Positions 27,801-39,699 of a stretch of 64,000 nucleotides of DNA are shown here, one piece after another. Every line of letters starts with the position of its first letter. Position 1 is the stretch's first letter. The stretch lies in contig VZRN01001126.1 in NCBI GenBank assembly GCA_013397935.1, positions 189,481-253,480 of the forward strand, given 5' to 3'. The notes beneath the pieces are model-generated. The model did not search any database. It was not told the origin of the DNA and was given only the letters and a program-made list of their open reading frames with translations. The position numbers and the translations under genes are program-made. The stretch comes from Dasyornis broadbenti. Lineage: Eukaryota > Chordata > Aves > Passeriformes > Dasyornithidae.

Positions 27801-30462
27801 CTGTTGTTACCTTTTTGGTAATGTCTTAATCACAGGTAGAAGTCATATAAAAATGTGGAGGAGTCGTAGGGAATTGCTCTGGTCTTACACATCTTCTAGA
27901 ACTTTATTAAACTACTAAAATCCCAGACAGAAAGAAACTTGTAGAGCTTTGTAAGCAATTTGGCTGATGGTGAGTGGCCAAAATCCTGACTGTCTGCTAC
28001 GTGTGATCCATCACAGCTCCAAACTGATGAACAGCTCTGATATTTCTCTAGAGACCTCTTTTAGTGGTTGGAGGAATTATCTTCAAGGTGCTGTGAAACA
28101 AAGGTGCTTGAAAGGACTGAAAGACTGGAAAGAGAAATAGTTTATGTCTTTTCAGTGTGGTCCAGTCAGGTCTGCAAGTGGAAAAGTGACTCTGAGTGAC
28201 ACTTCAGTATTTCATTCCAGCCTATAGAAGTTTTAGTGATAATTGGATTATTTGTTGAAGGCCAAAAAGAAGTATAATTATTGTACAATACAAAAATTGT
28301 ATTTTCATTACTTCTGGTTTTTAGCCCTACAGACCTGTTCCAGAATAGCTCTTAGAAAAGTTGGGTGGCTTTAAGCAATGGATTACATAAACAGCCCGTT
28401 TGATGAGAGTTCCAACCTGTGAGTGCTGGCTTTCTTAATAAGGTTTTGTATTTCTTCCTATATTTGATTGAAATGTAGTTGCTATTTAAATAATTAAAAA
28501 ATTGATTTAAATGAGGTAATGGGATTGGACAAAGAATATCATCTTTTTCTCATAAGACCTAATTACTTGTAAGGAAGAAAGTTCCTAAGTAATAATTTAA
28601 TTGCAGAAAACTGACAGTAGTGCAGGAAACAGTCTAATTTAAAAAAAAAAAGAAAGTCCCTGCACTGTGTAATAAATCAAACTCTTCACCAAGAATGTTA
28701 TATTTAGAGGTCCTTCAGTATTAATAACTGTGAAGGGGACTTAGGAAAAGAGATGTACATATTTCGTTCTCCTCGTCATCCCTTCAGTATCCTGTATTAG
28801 TTAATGATAATAATTAACTTTTAAACATGAGTTTTTCAAGCAACACACAACATACTTCCAGGATTACTTGTGCATTGCCTTTTATCTACCTCGTCAGCTT
28901 CCACCCTCATTAATAATACTTTCTGTTCTCCTGATTGCATAGAATCCAAATTGTTTTATAGAACAATTTATAGGGGTTCCTGGTGGCCACAGTGGGCTTG
29001 TCAATAATGTTTGGTTACTGGACTGAGAATGAGAAGGTGCAACACTCTCCCTGAGAAATGGTCTGGATGTCCTCCTCTCCAGCGGTATTGGTTAGCAGCT
29101 CCTGGCAGGACACCGTTGTATTTTCACACCCCATTAAACTTACAAACCAGTCACTGTGCTCTTGCATTGACTCCAGCAACCTCTTGTCGCAGACTCCAAG
29201 TGAAAAGAACCAGGAGAATTGTGAAAAGTTCCCTTTGCAGGCAGTGGCAAAACTTACACAGGATTTAGTGGCGTAGATTTTCATGGCTTCCAGATAGTAA
29301 CATTTTTCATCCTTTAAGGGACAGTTTTCTCCACCTTTCTTCCTTTTTCTTTGTGTTCCCCTCGCCCTGACAATTGAAGTTAGGACCTAGAGGACGATTT
29401 TAGATTTTAAATTGTGGAAGGAAGATGTTACCTAAGTATGGGAGACAAGGCAAGTTGATTCAGTTTTGTTACTAGTGTGTGTCAAAATAGCATGGGAATC
29501 CCAAAGCACACAGTACTGAAGGATTTTGGAAAAGGGTTGCTATAAATGCAGAGAAATGTTTGCTTTCAGTCCCTAAACGCAGATAGTCTAGTGATGAGGC
29601 TTCTGCAAAATAAAATGAATTGTTTTCTTCCTTTTGTGTGCCCTCTTCCCTGTGACAGAGTATCATTAATCTTCGCTTGTCTATAATATCAATTTATTTG
29701 AGAGTGTAATATGCGCTGCTGGAAAAATCTAGAAAAGCCTGTGCAATAAGATCGCTGTGCTTGCTGTGTTGCTTGTCTTCAATGCAGTTTCACAACAAAC
29801 AGGCTCACGCTCGTATTTGTAGTCACTATGGCAACTTTAGAAGCTCTCTTTCTAAAGCTGAGCATACAATAAAGTGCTTAAAGTGTAGGTAGGATTAGAG
29901 ACTCTCGAATATGTTTAATTTTCTCTCTGTGTCTCTGTCTTTGGAGAGGAGCAAGAGGGTAATGTGAGTATTAGCTGGGGACTGGCTTTAATCTCCACAG
30001 ACACTCAAGTCTGCCAGGGTCTGCTCCGAGCTGTCCAAAGGCCTCATCCTCTCCCAGCATGCGAACAACGGGATCATGAATATTCATGGCTGTGGTCACA
30101 ATGGAAAACCTACACACAGAAGGGGGTTTCTGAAGGAGTGAAAATGTTATTGAAACCATTTTGCAGTTTCAGCTACAGTAGTCAATAATGATAAATGCCA
30201 TAATAGTGATAGAGTTCATAAGATAATGGGGGTGTCTTAGATATTATGTAAGCATGAGTGGATCTGGTAATAGGAAAACAGTGTTTGCTATGTGGTTTAG
30301 CAGTGGGTTTGTGTTGAAGGATGTAAAGATGTTAGTAGCAGGATTATTCCCAAGACTAACAGGCAGAAAAATTTTGAGAGTACTTTTTTGTCTGTGTGGC
30401 ACTCTGTGAGTTTGAGAACTGTCGCTCTCTGAAAATTGCTGTTAATATTATAGAAAATATGC

Positions 30463-30498
30463 TTTTATGCAAGTGCTGTATTTTATGCAGAAGCTGTA
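30463..30498. repeat. 18-bp tandem duplication
   Basis: Two adjacent 18-bp units beginning ttttatgca and ending gctgta, with two mismatches in the middle. Confidence 0.85.
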
Positions 30499-32452
30499 TT
30501 TTAGGAACACAGAAGAAAACAGTCTGCTCTTCATCCCAGGAGCAGAGCCAGGGAGGGTGATAGCGTGTTTCTCAGTCCACTGGGAGAACTTCATGTTACC
30601 TTTTGGCACTCATGAAACGCCCTAAATCAGACCTGGGAAGGACCTGCAGGTTGTCAGCCTTGGTTCATCTGCATTCATCAGCTTGCATGGTTTGCTGCTC
30701 TGACATCTATTCTCACCATTGGCACTAATGATTGAGAGTCTGCACATAAATGATTTTGTTTCTTTGGCATCTTACTGTTGTTTAATATACTCAAATGCAA
30801 TCTTCAGTGTAAATATCAAGTTTATGTAACTTAAATCTTAACTCGTTAACTTTAATGTCGCTTGGCACTTGTCTTTTCACTTAACTATAGTAGTGATGCC
30901 GTAATAGAAGAGAATATATTGATATTCTCTGTTGTGTTAACATATCAAGGCTTTAATGTGATGCATAATTTGTTTTGGTCTTAATGTCTCTCCTCTGTCA
31001 TTACCTCACACTGGAATTTTTTCGGATGAAGGTGTGCAGCATGCTTGCTTGACGAAGCCTAGAGAGGTCTATCAGGAAAAACAAAGCTCCATAGTAGTTA
31101 ATGCGTTCTCCTTTCTGATTTTCAATTCTGGGCTTCCTGAATGTGAAAATAAATATAAAATGCTACTAAAAGGCTGTTTCACTGACACATGCCAATGCAG
31201 GGCTGTTCCCTTCTGTTTGTGTCCAAGCTACTCTTCATCCAAACCCATCTATCTGTTGAGATTGTGTAAGATTGTGTTAGTCCAGTTCCTCTCTTCTGTT
31301 GTTTTGTCTGTAGTTCCCATTTTCCCCAGTTGAGTTTTCCCCTCCTGTCACCCCCTGGCAAATGCCCACAAGAACATTTATCTCTGTGCTTAGATGCTCC
31401 CCGACCCAAAAGACGTCAAGGAGATGAGTAAATTATGCATATTCTCCTACTGGATGTGAAGCTACATGTAGTAAATAATTAGTGCCCTGCAGGCAAACCA
31501 CTCGTGTGATTCAGAAAGGCTCGGCTCCTGCATGGGTAACTTAGGAAAGATTATATCATAACAGCTTTTCAGCTGCAGAATTGGGACCAACATCTCTGAC
31601 ACTTCATAAAATGAACACTTGTAGTTCTCTTGGAAGATGCCTGGTTGATAATCCTGGGAATTTAAATCCTTTGTGTACAGCCCTAACATGTGCCTCAATC
31701 CTGGCCTCAAGGGACCACCTTAGAAGGTGAATGAGTTGCAGCTTGTGCCCGTTCCAATGTCAGCGGGAGCTCCCTGACCATGATCTTAGAGTCTGGTCTC
31801 CTGGCAAGTGTGTAAAAGCACCCAGGCACAAAGGACTTAGTTTAGGTAATATTAGAAGTTAAAGAATTTTAAGAGTCTCTGATGTTATTTGTGCTGTTTC
31901 CCAGATGTTAACCTGGTTAATTTGTCTGTCTTTTTCTACACCTCTTCAACTTCTGCAGTGAAAATAATTGTCATCTTTCCTGTACATGATTTACAGCGTA
32001 TTTTGTTTGCCAGTGCTTGGAAGTGTAGTGCTGAAGTGTTCGGATCGTAAACAAGTGCCTTATTCTTTGGTTAATCTCACTCAAGAGATCATTGGAACAT
32101 GTCAATTAACTGTAACTTTGGTTTAAAACGATGTATCTTTTAAGTTCCTGCTCTTTGTTTGGTTGGGGATTTTTGTTTGATTGGGGTTTTTTTTGACTCA
32201 ATATAAACCCTAGTAAATTTGCCTGAAGTTGAAGGACATACCTCATTTAAAATTAAATTGCCTCATATGCAAGTATTTGCAGATTCAGTGTCAGCAACTG
32301 TAAATATCTTACTTTTTCAAACCCTTGATTTCTACTGCTTTTCTGGGTTTAAGGGATTGGAGGAGGGCCGGGGGAGGTGAATGCAGTAATAAATCAAAAT
32401 AAACAACACTTCATCTTTAAATAAAGAAATGATCCTTAGCTCTGCCCAACAG

Positions 32453-32640
32453 TTGTGAGCCAGTGGGCAGTTTATGCCATCCGGAATCTCACAGAGCAGA
32501 ACGAGCGGAACCAGGCGCTGATAGCGCAGATGGAGCAGAAGGGGCTGGCAGACAGCTCTGCCCTCGAGAGGATGGGCTTGGAGATACAGCAACGAGATGA
32601 CAAGTTAATTCTGCGGTCAGTCAGAAAAAAGCCCTCCTGA
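32453..32640 (+). CDS. ATXN10: ATXN10 (ataxin-10), last coding exon with stop
   Basis: This is the terminal coding exon of ataxin-10. The acceptor AG is at 32451-32452 after 'tctgcccaac'. The first two bases (TT) join the T left by the previous exon to make Phe, giving NPF as in human. The frame then runs 61 codons to TGA at 32638-32640. Recognisable blocks are YAIRNLTE, a run of acidic and amide residues, GLAD, and KLIL just before the end; all occur in the same order in the human C-terminus as I recall it. This is the last helical repeat of the ataxin-10 domain followed by a short basic tail (RKKPS), one residue shorter than the human tail. Conserved positions are intact, with no stop or frameshift, so the copy looks functional. 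It lies about 16.1 kb after the previous exon. Expression cannot be judged because the promoter and earlier exons are outside the window. Confidence 0.96.
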
Positions 32641-33153
32641 ACAAAAATGTTAGCATTAGTCAAATCACTAAAAGGGTATTTCTCTTAGAAAATATTTTCT
32701 CTTGCTCAGCAATCAATTTTTTTCAATTTTAATGCCAGTCTGCTGGAAATGTTGTGTTCATTCTCAGAAAAACTGCCAGATGATGCTTCTGCCTCACTTT
32801 GCTGTAAACAAAAGGACCCCTGTGTGTTTTCTGTATACCTGGGTAAATCAGCTTATGAAAAAAGGTGCTTCTTGTCAGTTGGTTGGAATTTCATTACTTC
32901 TTGTTTCATCAGTAGAAGAATGTCATACGTGCAGTATTGACTGGTTATAATTCCCTTTGCTGAACCTGGAGATAACTATCGTTTAAAAACTCTAAAAAGA
33001 AAGAGCTCCTTTGCAGGCTGCCTTCTCCATGTAAAAGATCTGTGCTGAGTCAGGGCTAAACAAGCAAAGTTACTCATTCTCAATCGTGGGACCTAAATGT
33101 CTCCATTTATATAAGGATCGAGGGAATGTTGCATGTACTTGAATATTTAATGA

Positions 33154-33159
33154 ATTAAA
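33154..33159 (+). promoter_or_regulatory. Candidate poly(A) signal ATTAAA (proximal)
   Basis: ATTAAA is the common variant hexamer. It is followed within about 15-25 bases by a T/G-rich stretch (tgccttttgtgtat) that could be the downstream element. It lies 514 bases after the ATXN10 stop. A further ATTAAA is at 33241-33246. Confidence 0.4.
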
Positions 33160-33619
33160 CACAACGTGCCTTTTGTGTATTTAAATTATTAGTAAACTGT
33201 CTTTTCTACCTTGATACCTTTCAGTCTTCATGACAAGTATATTAAAACCAAAGCTGAAGTTGTTGTGGCAACAGATGCTGCATTCCTTTGCACTGGGGCA
33301 TGTCTCTGTTTTGGAGACTTGGGTGTTTGTTTGAATTTTATTTGTTCCTTTGGAGGGTAAGTCAGCCCACTTGCCTTTTATTTTGCACTTCTCATGGGTT
33401 TTCTGAACTTTGGCAGACTGCTGAAGAGGTAGTTTCTCACTGTGATTAATTCTAGCAGTTTCTTTTCACCCCTCTGCCTTTCCAAAACATTGACAAAACT
33501 CATTTCCAGTTAATTAATTCAAGAGAGGCAGAAGAATGGAAGGCCCGGCCTCTTCATTTTGGGTACCCTCCTATATTGTTGTTGGACCCTGCCACTGTGG
33601 AATGTGGCATGAATGAGAT

Positions 33620-33653
33620 GGGGGAGAAGGGGGGCGAGCTGGGGGACGGGGGG
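33620..33653 (+). other. G-quadruplex motif
   Basis: Four G-runs of 5, 6, 5 and 6 bases are separated by loops of 4, 6 and 2 bases (agaa, cgagct, ac); a fifth run GGG follows at 33658. This fits the G3+N1-7 quadruplex pattern comfortably and is on the ATXN10 sense strand, about 1 kb after the stop codon. Confidence 0.8.
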
Positions 33654-34213
33654 AGGAGGGCACAGTTAACTCTGTGTGTGCCATGCCTTTGCCCTGGAAG
33701 CCAAAAAATGTAATCCTCCTTGCACGAGCAAAACAGGAATTACAGCTTAATGTTGCTGGCACTTGTGTGTGGTTACTGTCATTGGATTATCTTCAGTCAC
33801 ATCTAACTCAGAGGTCTCAGAAAGATTAACGTGTTCATGTTCTTGTTGACATTGAAGTTTATGTCCTTCAACTCAACATTACGTGTAACAGACCTTCGTC
33901 CATGTGCATGAGCTTTTGCTCCTTCAATTCAGTTTTTTTGATTTAAAAATGGGAAACAGTACACATTGCTTTGAACTCTGAGAAACACATAGTATTGCTT
34001 AGAACTGATGGTGAGTACAGCTGGTCTGCTAAGGTTATTTTATGTTAACAGAAAGGTCTTGGTGTCTGCCATGCCAGCCTGATGGGACTGTGAAATTGAC
34101 TATGAAATCGTGGGATTTTAGACAACTGTTACTTTTAAAGGCAAGGACACAAAACTGCTGTCTACAGCCTTTTATTGAGTAAATGATGTCTAAAAAGGGA
34201 TAATGGTAATAGG

Positions 34214-34266
34214 AATAAAGACTCTAACTCTTGTTGCTTTTAGTGACTTTTTACTTGAAAAATAAA
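34214..34266 (+). promoter_or_regulatory. Pair of candidate poly(A) signals AATAAA (distal)
   Basis: Canonical AATAAA hexamers at 34214-34219 and 34261-34266. Each is followed by a T/G-rich stretch (ttgttgctttt and gtgttctttgcttt). They would serve a long ATXN10 3'UTR of about 1.6 kb. Hexamers are frequent in AT-rich DNA, so this needs transcript data. Confidence 0.4.
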
Positions 34267-34290
34267 TAGGGGACAAAAGTGTTCTTTGCT

Positions 34291-36029
34291 TTAGCAAAGA
34301 GTGAATGTGAATATAACCAAATTGCTTTGTTTGCTTTTTAAAAGTTACTTGACAGGAAGATTTTGTTGGGTATTAAAAATTGGTGTGTTGAAGTGCTGTC
34401 ATATACAGGTAGGTGCCTTTTGCTGGCTGAATAGAGAAAGGGATGTGATTGTGGTTCTTCTTGGTTTCTCACATGGTTTCTCAATGAATTCCTTAAGCCT
34501 TAATTATTGTGTTTAGGCCAGAATTCATTTAGCATTTTCATTACTGTGTCACGTAACATTTACTGTTGGGTTTGTAGGGGGCTTTAATCTTCATAAGACA
34601 ATGGAAGATTCATACTTCTAGCACCTAAAAGGAAAAAACCAAGAATTCTACTCTTACTAAAAAAAAAAAAAAANTCCAGGCATTGGTTTTAAAAAAAAAA
34701 AAAAAAGGTTATTTCAAAGACTGCATCATTCAACTTTAAAAGGAAGGAATTAAAGTTTTGCTAACAAAGGAGCATCAAATATAACATCATCTGAGATAAA
34801 GTGAAGTTGTTCTTAATTGAGTAATTAGAAAAAATTAAACATTTTTATTTTAGTGCCACTACTTAGGAAACTCATGTTGGATAATTTAACAAAGTGAGGG
34901 GAAAAAAAAATAATTCTGAATAGAAAATGAACTTTCTGTGCTTTCTGTGTAAGGAAAAAATGCAAAGAATTTCCTTTTATTTGGGGTAATAAAGAGTTAA
35001 AATCCTGTTCACAAAGCAAATCCAGAGAGAACTTTGGTTGTGTTAAAAGCAGTGGGAGTCCCTTTTTCTTTTTAAGCAATTGGGAATAGACAGGGTGGGG
35101 TTTTTTTAACTTGATGGTTGTATACCCACCAATGGAATACGCATGAACCCATAAATATAAGCCAAATAATAACAAACACAAAAAAATGAAAAGAGTTTTG
35201 TGTGTTTCAGTACATAATGGAGTAATAGTTGTGTTTTCTAAAAGGGAAACGTAGGGCTTTCACAGTGGAGAACATGCTGATTACTGTATTGTGAGTGGCT
35301 GGCTTTTGATTTTCCAGGATGGATTAATTCTCAGAACACAACAGCTTCCCTGTCCTGCCCCAGTGGAGTCCCAGTCTCCAATAGACTCGTTTTATATGCT
35401 CAGGGATTAATACAGCACAGCAATCAGTCATAAAAAGCAAGCTTTAGTGAGTTTGTAAAGGGGCAGAACAGGCAGATCAAGTCTTGTGACCATCTTATTG
35501 CTTTTGAGTGCTTTCAAACAATAGTGATCAGATTTTTTCTTTTTTTTTTTTAAGGACCATTTGTTATTAAAAGAGAATAGGGAGTTGGTTTTTCATTGTA
35601 GGTGGAGACATTCTGGAACAGCTTTCTAGCAAATTGTGAGAAATAACCTGAAATGTTTGCAAAGCTCTGACTGCGCTAATACTTTATGTTATTTTTGCCT
35701 AAAGTGCTTGTAAAATACATTTTTAAATACAACAACAATAAAAAAAAAAAAAAAATCCCAGGCAGTTAATGCCGTTGTCACAACCTTTATTTAACAGTCA
35801 GTTTTGTGTTTTGAGGTTGGTGCAGGTGTTTGTGTAGTGAAACTCAAAGTGCACTTGATTTGCAAACGACAACGTACTAAGAGTGTGCGGCTCTACTCAA
35901 AATTGCTCTCAGGTTTTGTACCAAGCCTCAGCTGTGCCGTTGGGTTGTGTCAACTTAGAAATCACTGTCTTCTTAGTGTAGACTTCTTTGTATTAAATGG
36001 GGGAAATTTATGAAGGAGTGCGGAAGAAT
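34291..36029. other. Intergenic, AT-rich, no gene seen
   Basis: AT-rich sequence with several A runs (34659-34707 and around 35740-35756). Longest open frame is 118 codons on the minus strand with no recognisable domain. No CR1 recognised. Confidence 0.6.
34659..34707. repeat. Twin poly-A tracts with an ambiguous base
   Basis: A run of As ends in an N at 34674; after 17 bases a second run of about 16 As follows. The N shows that the base or run length was not resolved in the assembly. Confidence 0.9.
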
Positions 36030-36241
36030 GCATTTTAGGAAGAAATTCTTCCCTGTGAGGGTGCTGAGGCCCTGGCACAGTGAAGCTGTGGCTGCCCCTG
36101 GGTCCCTGGAAGTGTCCCAGGCCAGGTTGGATGGGATTGGAGCAACCTGGGGTAGTGGGATGTGTCCCTGCCCATGGCACAGGGGATCTGGATAATCTTT
36201 TAGGTCCTTTCCAATCCAAACCATTCTGTGATTCAGTGATT
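36030..36241 (+). mobile_element. CR1 LINE 3' fragment
   Basis: Sense-oriented CR1: 'aggaagaaattcttccctgt', 'gagggtgctgaggccctggc', 'ggccaggttggatgggattg', 'taggtcctttccaatccaaa', ending 'ccattctgtgattc'. An antisense open frame of 159 codons crosses it and is a chance frame. Confidence 0.88.
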
Positions 36242-36261
36242 CCCTGGATATTCCACTCCCT

Positions 36262-36420
36262 TGTTAAAATCCCCGTGTCCCCCCGTGCGGATTGCGCCGC
36301 GGGCTCCCTGCGGTGCTGTCCAGGGTCCTGACGAGCTCTGCCAGCGAGCCTTGCCATGGCGCCAGCCACTGCCAGTCCCTTGCAGCTTGGCCAAGGCAAA
36401 CCATTCCGCTGGGGGGGGGT
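36262..36420. other. Small CpG-dense patch
   Basis: Just after the CR1 copy ending at 36241, about 160 bases contain roughly 11 CpG in GC-rich sequence (for example 'gtgcggattgcgccgcgggc'), ending in a run of nine G (36411-36419). It is too short to call a CpG island and no transcription start can be supported. Confidence 0.6.
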
Positions 36421-37161
36421 TTGTGCTGCTTTAGGCTTCATTGGTTTCTCTAAGGAAACTTTCTCCTCCAGTACTTTCTGATAACATCCAGCAATTTATG
36501 AGGATGAGAAATGAGCACTGATTTTTGTATAAGTCTTCAGTATTCCTAAAACAACTGTTTTTTGAAGCTCTAGCTACTCCCAGTATAAATGAAGGTGGTG
36601 AATTTTTCTTCGACATAATCCATCCTGAACTTGGCCACATGGTAAGCTCTGAAAAACTTTAGTTTATGCACTGCAAGTAGAAGCATGGCAGCTGAGGTAC
36701 TAAATTTACTGAATTGATGTTCCAGACGTGGATCCAGTGTCCATACAGGACGTTTCCTACAGCTGTTGCCCCTCACTAGGGTGCTGCTGGCAAAAGAAGG
36801 CAAGAACTGAGAGACTCTCTGTGCTTCTCTCATTCCTGCCTGGTGGTGTCCATCTAACGTGGAGTTAGAAACTGCCTAGACTGAGAAAGGCAGAAACAAA
36901 TAAAAATGGATCTTGGGGTGAGAGAGGGAGTAGTTCAGGCCCCAGAGAGAACTCCTGGGAGGTGGAGAACACGTCACTCAAATGAGAGAGTATTGTTAGT
37001 TTGCATCTTCCCTCCTGTTATATGGACACTTGCAGAAGTTTGCTGTCCAAAAAGTGTCTTTATAGGAAGAGCCTCCCCTCTCCAGACTAAGATAAAAGTT
37101 GTCATCTTTCATGCCAAATTTCATTTGGGCAGGATTGGCTCTGTATTGCTTGTAATTGCCT

Positions 37162-37225
37162 TATAGAATCATGAAATCATTGCAGTTGGAAAAGAGCTCC
37201 AACATTATCAAGTTCCGTGTTGGAA
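37162..37225 (-). mobile_element. Short CR1 LINE 3' fragment
   Basis: Reversed CR1 tail: 'tatagaatcatgaaatcatt' followed by 'gcagttggaaaagagctcc' and 'atcaagttcc'. Older or different subfamily from the 36.0 kb copy. Confidence 0.7.
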
Positions 37226-38230
37226 TCAAGGATACTCTGCAATTATGCTCAGCATTTTCTGCAACCTTGCAGCTTAGTCTGGAAGTAGTATATAATTCAG
37301 AAAATACTTAAATAGTTAAAATATTTAAATAGTAAAAAGAAAAGATACAAATAAATTGGAGAATTCTAGTTTTTCATGGGAAAAGAAAACACAGCTGGAG
37401 GTAAAGACCAAGGGAAGCGCAGAGCATTTGAAATTAACCCGTTTTTTGCTGCACAGCGTCTCGCGTCAGTTCAAAAGTGCAGCTGGTGCTGCACCAGTGA
37501 TGACGTGCAGATGTCACAGAAGTTCTTGAGCAAGACACACTGTAAGTTGCACTGGGTCTTGTTTGAACTTTACATGGTTTCCATAACACATTTATGATAA
37601 ACTTTAAAGTTTCCTTTCATTTTTGCATACAACCAAACATTAATGTAGAGACAAATTGCACAAAAGGGATTTTTGAATTTTTCATTTTGTCATTCGGGAA
37701 GTATTTCAACCTGTTTGTCCACTTGCAGAGTTGTTACGCAATGCCTTTAGTTCTGTAATAATTCGAGAGTTTTGAAAATCTTCGTGCCTTAACACACATT
37801 CATAGTCAATATTTGTTATAAGACAAACAGGCTAGTCTGTAATACGAATTTTTTGTTCTTAAAGTGTTTTCTTCTCCTGGGGTTTTGAAGATGTGATCAA
37901 AGTTAGCACAAAAGCTGTTCTGCCTAAGGGAAGAAGTCTGGATAAAGCTTTGAAGTGGTAGTGCGTTAGTCATTGAGAGGTACCTCTCCATGGTAGTGTT
38001 AGCTCTAAGTCGTGAGCAGAGCAAATGTTGGTGAAGATCACTCTTCTACTGTTGACCTTGATTTCAGAAATACGTGTTTATGTTGTATTCGTAACGTAGT
38101 AATAAGGAAAAAGTATTTAAGATAAATTAGATAATCTATACCAAGTCCTCAATCTGAGTAAAGAATGGATTTTCAGCTGTTGTCCTGGGCAGTTTTGGTT
38201 TTGAAATTGTGTTTACTGGAAGTTATTGTA

Positions 38231-38353
38231 ATTACAGAATTGTTTGGATTGGAAAAGATCTCTTAATACCATGGAGTCCAACCATTGCCCCACCACTAAC
38301 CCATGTGTGCAGGTGCCACATCCACACAGCTGTTAAACCCCGCCAGGGACGGG
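38231..38353 (-). mobile_element. CR1 LINE 3' fragment
   Basis: Reversed CR1 tail: 'acagaattgtttggattgga', 'gagtccaaccattgcccc', 'aggtgccacatccacacagc', 'cgccagggacgg'. Confidence 0.8.
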
Positions 38354-39173
38354 CTAGTGAATGAGTAGAAAGTAAGGAGTGTTTCTCTATTGCCTCTTTG
38401 AAGATTAAGGTTTGAAAGTTAGTTTTGAACTGTCTCTAACAAAAATTTTAGAAAATGCTTTAATTTAGAAAATGAGGCACCCTGTTTGAAGGCCACTAAA
38501 AGAGCTTGTAATAAACTATTGATACATCCGTGAAAAAGCAATAAAATTTTGGTATATTAGAAAAGGATGCAATAAACTCTTTGAAACAGCAAGGGAACTT
38601 CACCTGGATACCAACGAGCAGCCAGTGAACTTTAGGAGCAAAGATGGAGTTTTCCACAAACATGCTGTTGCTCTGAGGTGGATGTGACGTTGCCCCTCTA
38701 TAGACAAGTGTCCAACCTGCCGCAGGGACTGCAGAATCTGCAAAGTGTCAGAGTCTTTGCTGTCTGTGCTGTTCTTCACTGTCCTGGCTGCTCCTACGAG
38801 GCTGCTCATGCCCCACCCTGCTGGTCCTGCTGCCGTGGCTCTGCTCTGCTGCTGGCTCGCTGGCATCTCTCGGAGGGACTTCACTGGGGGTGATCTCCCC
38901 TGCTGCACTCCATGAGCCAGTGCTGGAAGTAAGCTGGTGGTAAGCCCTTTCCTGTGCTTCTCATAATTGTTCTTGGCATTTTCCTACTTTTCTTTTTTAT
39001 CTCTTTCTTTCTTTATGAAAAAAAAAAATGAAGTTGAATATTTGCTTTGGATTCCAACATCTAAGCTCATTTGGGTTTTAACCTTGCTTTTTGGTATGCT
39101 GAGAATCTAATTCCTTTCTGCAATTCTGGACTGGGGCAAAGCTCACCTCTCCTCACCTTAAGTGGATTAGAAC

Positions 39174-39487
39174 AGATGGGGATTCCACCACTGCCCTGGG
39201 CAGCTTGTGCCAGGGGGAATTTTCCTGAGTAGCCACCCTAAACCTCCCCTGGCACAGCTTGAGGCCATTTCCCTTGTCCTGTCTCTTGTTACTTGGGAGA
39301 ACAGACCAATCCCAATCTGGCTGTCCCCTCCTGTCATGGGTTGTACAGAGCCACAAGGTTCCCCCTGAGCCTCCTTTGCTCCAGGCTGAGCCTTTTCCCA
39401 GCTGCTCCTGGTGCTCCAGCCACTTCCCAAGTTCCGTTCCCTTATCTGGACATGCTCCAGCCCCTCCATGTCTCTCTTGAGGAACTT
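39174..39487 (-). mobile_element. CR1 LINE fragment lacking its 3' tail
   Basis: Reversed CR1 internal to 3' region: 'gattccaccactgccctggg', 'aggccatttcccttgtcctg', 'ggttccccctgagcctcc', 'tggacatgctccagcccctc'. The terminal 'attctatga' part is missing, so the copy is broken at its 3' side. Confidence 0.8.
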
Positions 39488-39699
39488 ACTCCCGGATTCA
39501 CGGTGCTTCAGCAGTGCCAGCACAGTGAGCTATTTAATGACTGCTTATAAAAGCATGTGGCTTTCATGATAAATCCTATGTATATGGCTTGTTTTAAGTG
39601 TATTTAAACAACTTTTGACTAGGAATCAGTCTAACACTAAGCATTAGCATGTTCTGGGTTGACACTTTTCTCACAGAGCAGATCGTGGACATATTAAAG

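Larger units (their letters stand above)
16306..32452 (+). other. ATXN10: ATXN10 last intron
   Basis: Phase 1 intron of about 16.1 kb, starting GTATCC and ending CCAACAG. It is AT-rich and poor in repeats: only two CR1 pieces (near 18.3 and 21.7 kb) and scattered A or T runs were recognised. A GC-richer stretch at about 27.04-27.55 kb contains overlapping open frames of up to 127 codons on both strands, none with a recognisable family. I see no other exon in it. Confidence 0.9.
32641..34290 (+). other. ATXN10: ATXN10 3'UTR and termination region
   Basis: Sequence following the ATXN10 stop codon. The real 3' end is not fixed by sequence alone. An ATTAAA at 33154 would give a 3'UTR of about 0.5 kb; two AATAAA hexamers at 34214 and 34261 would give about 1.6 kb. 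A G-quadruplex motif lies between the two sets. No CR1 was recognised in this stretch. Confidence 0.6.

Noticed and set aside
35962..36441. 159-codon minus-strand open frame
   Set aside because: It runs antisense through a CR1 copy and the CpG-rich patch; no domain and no splice context.
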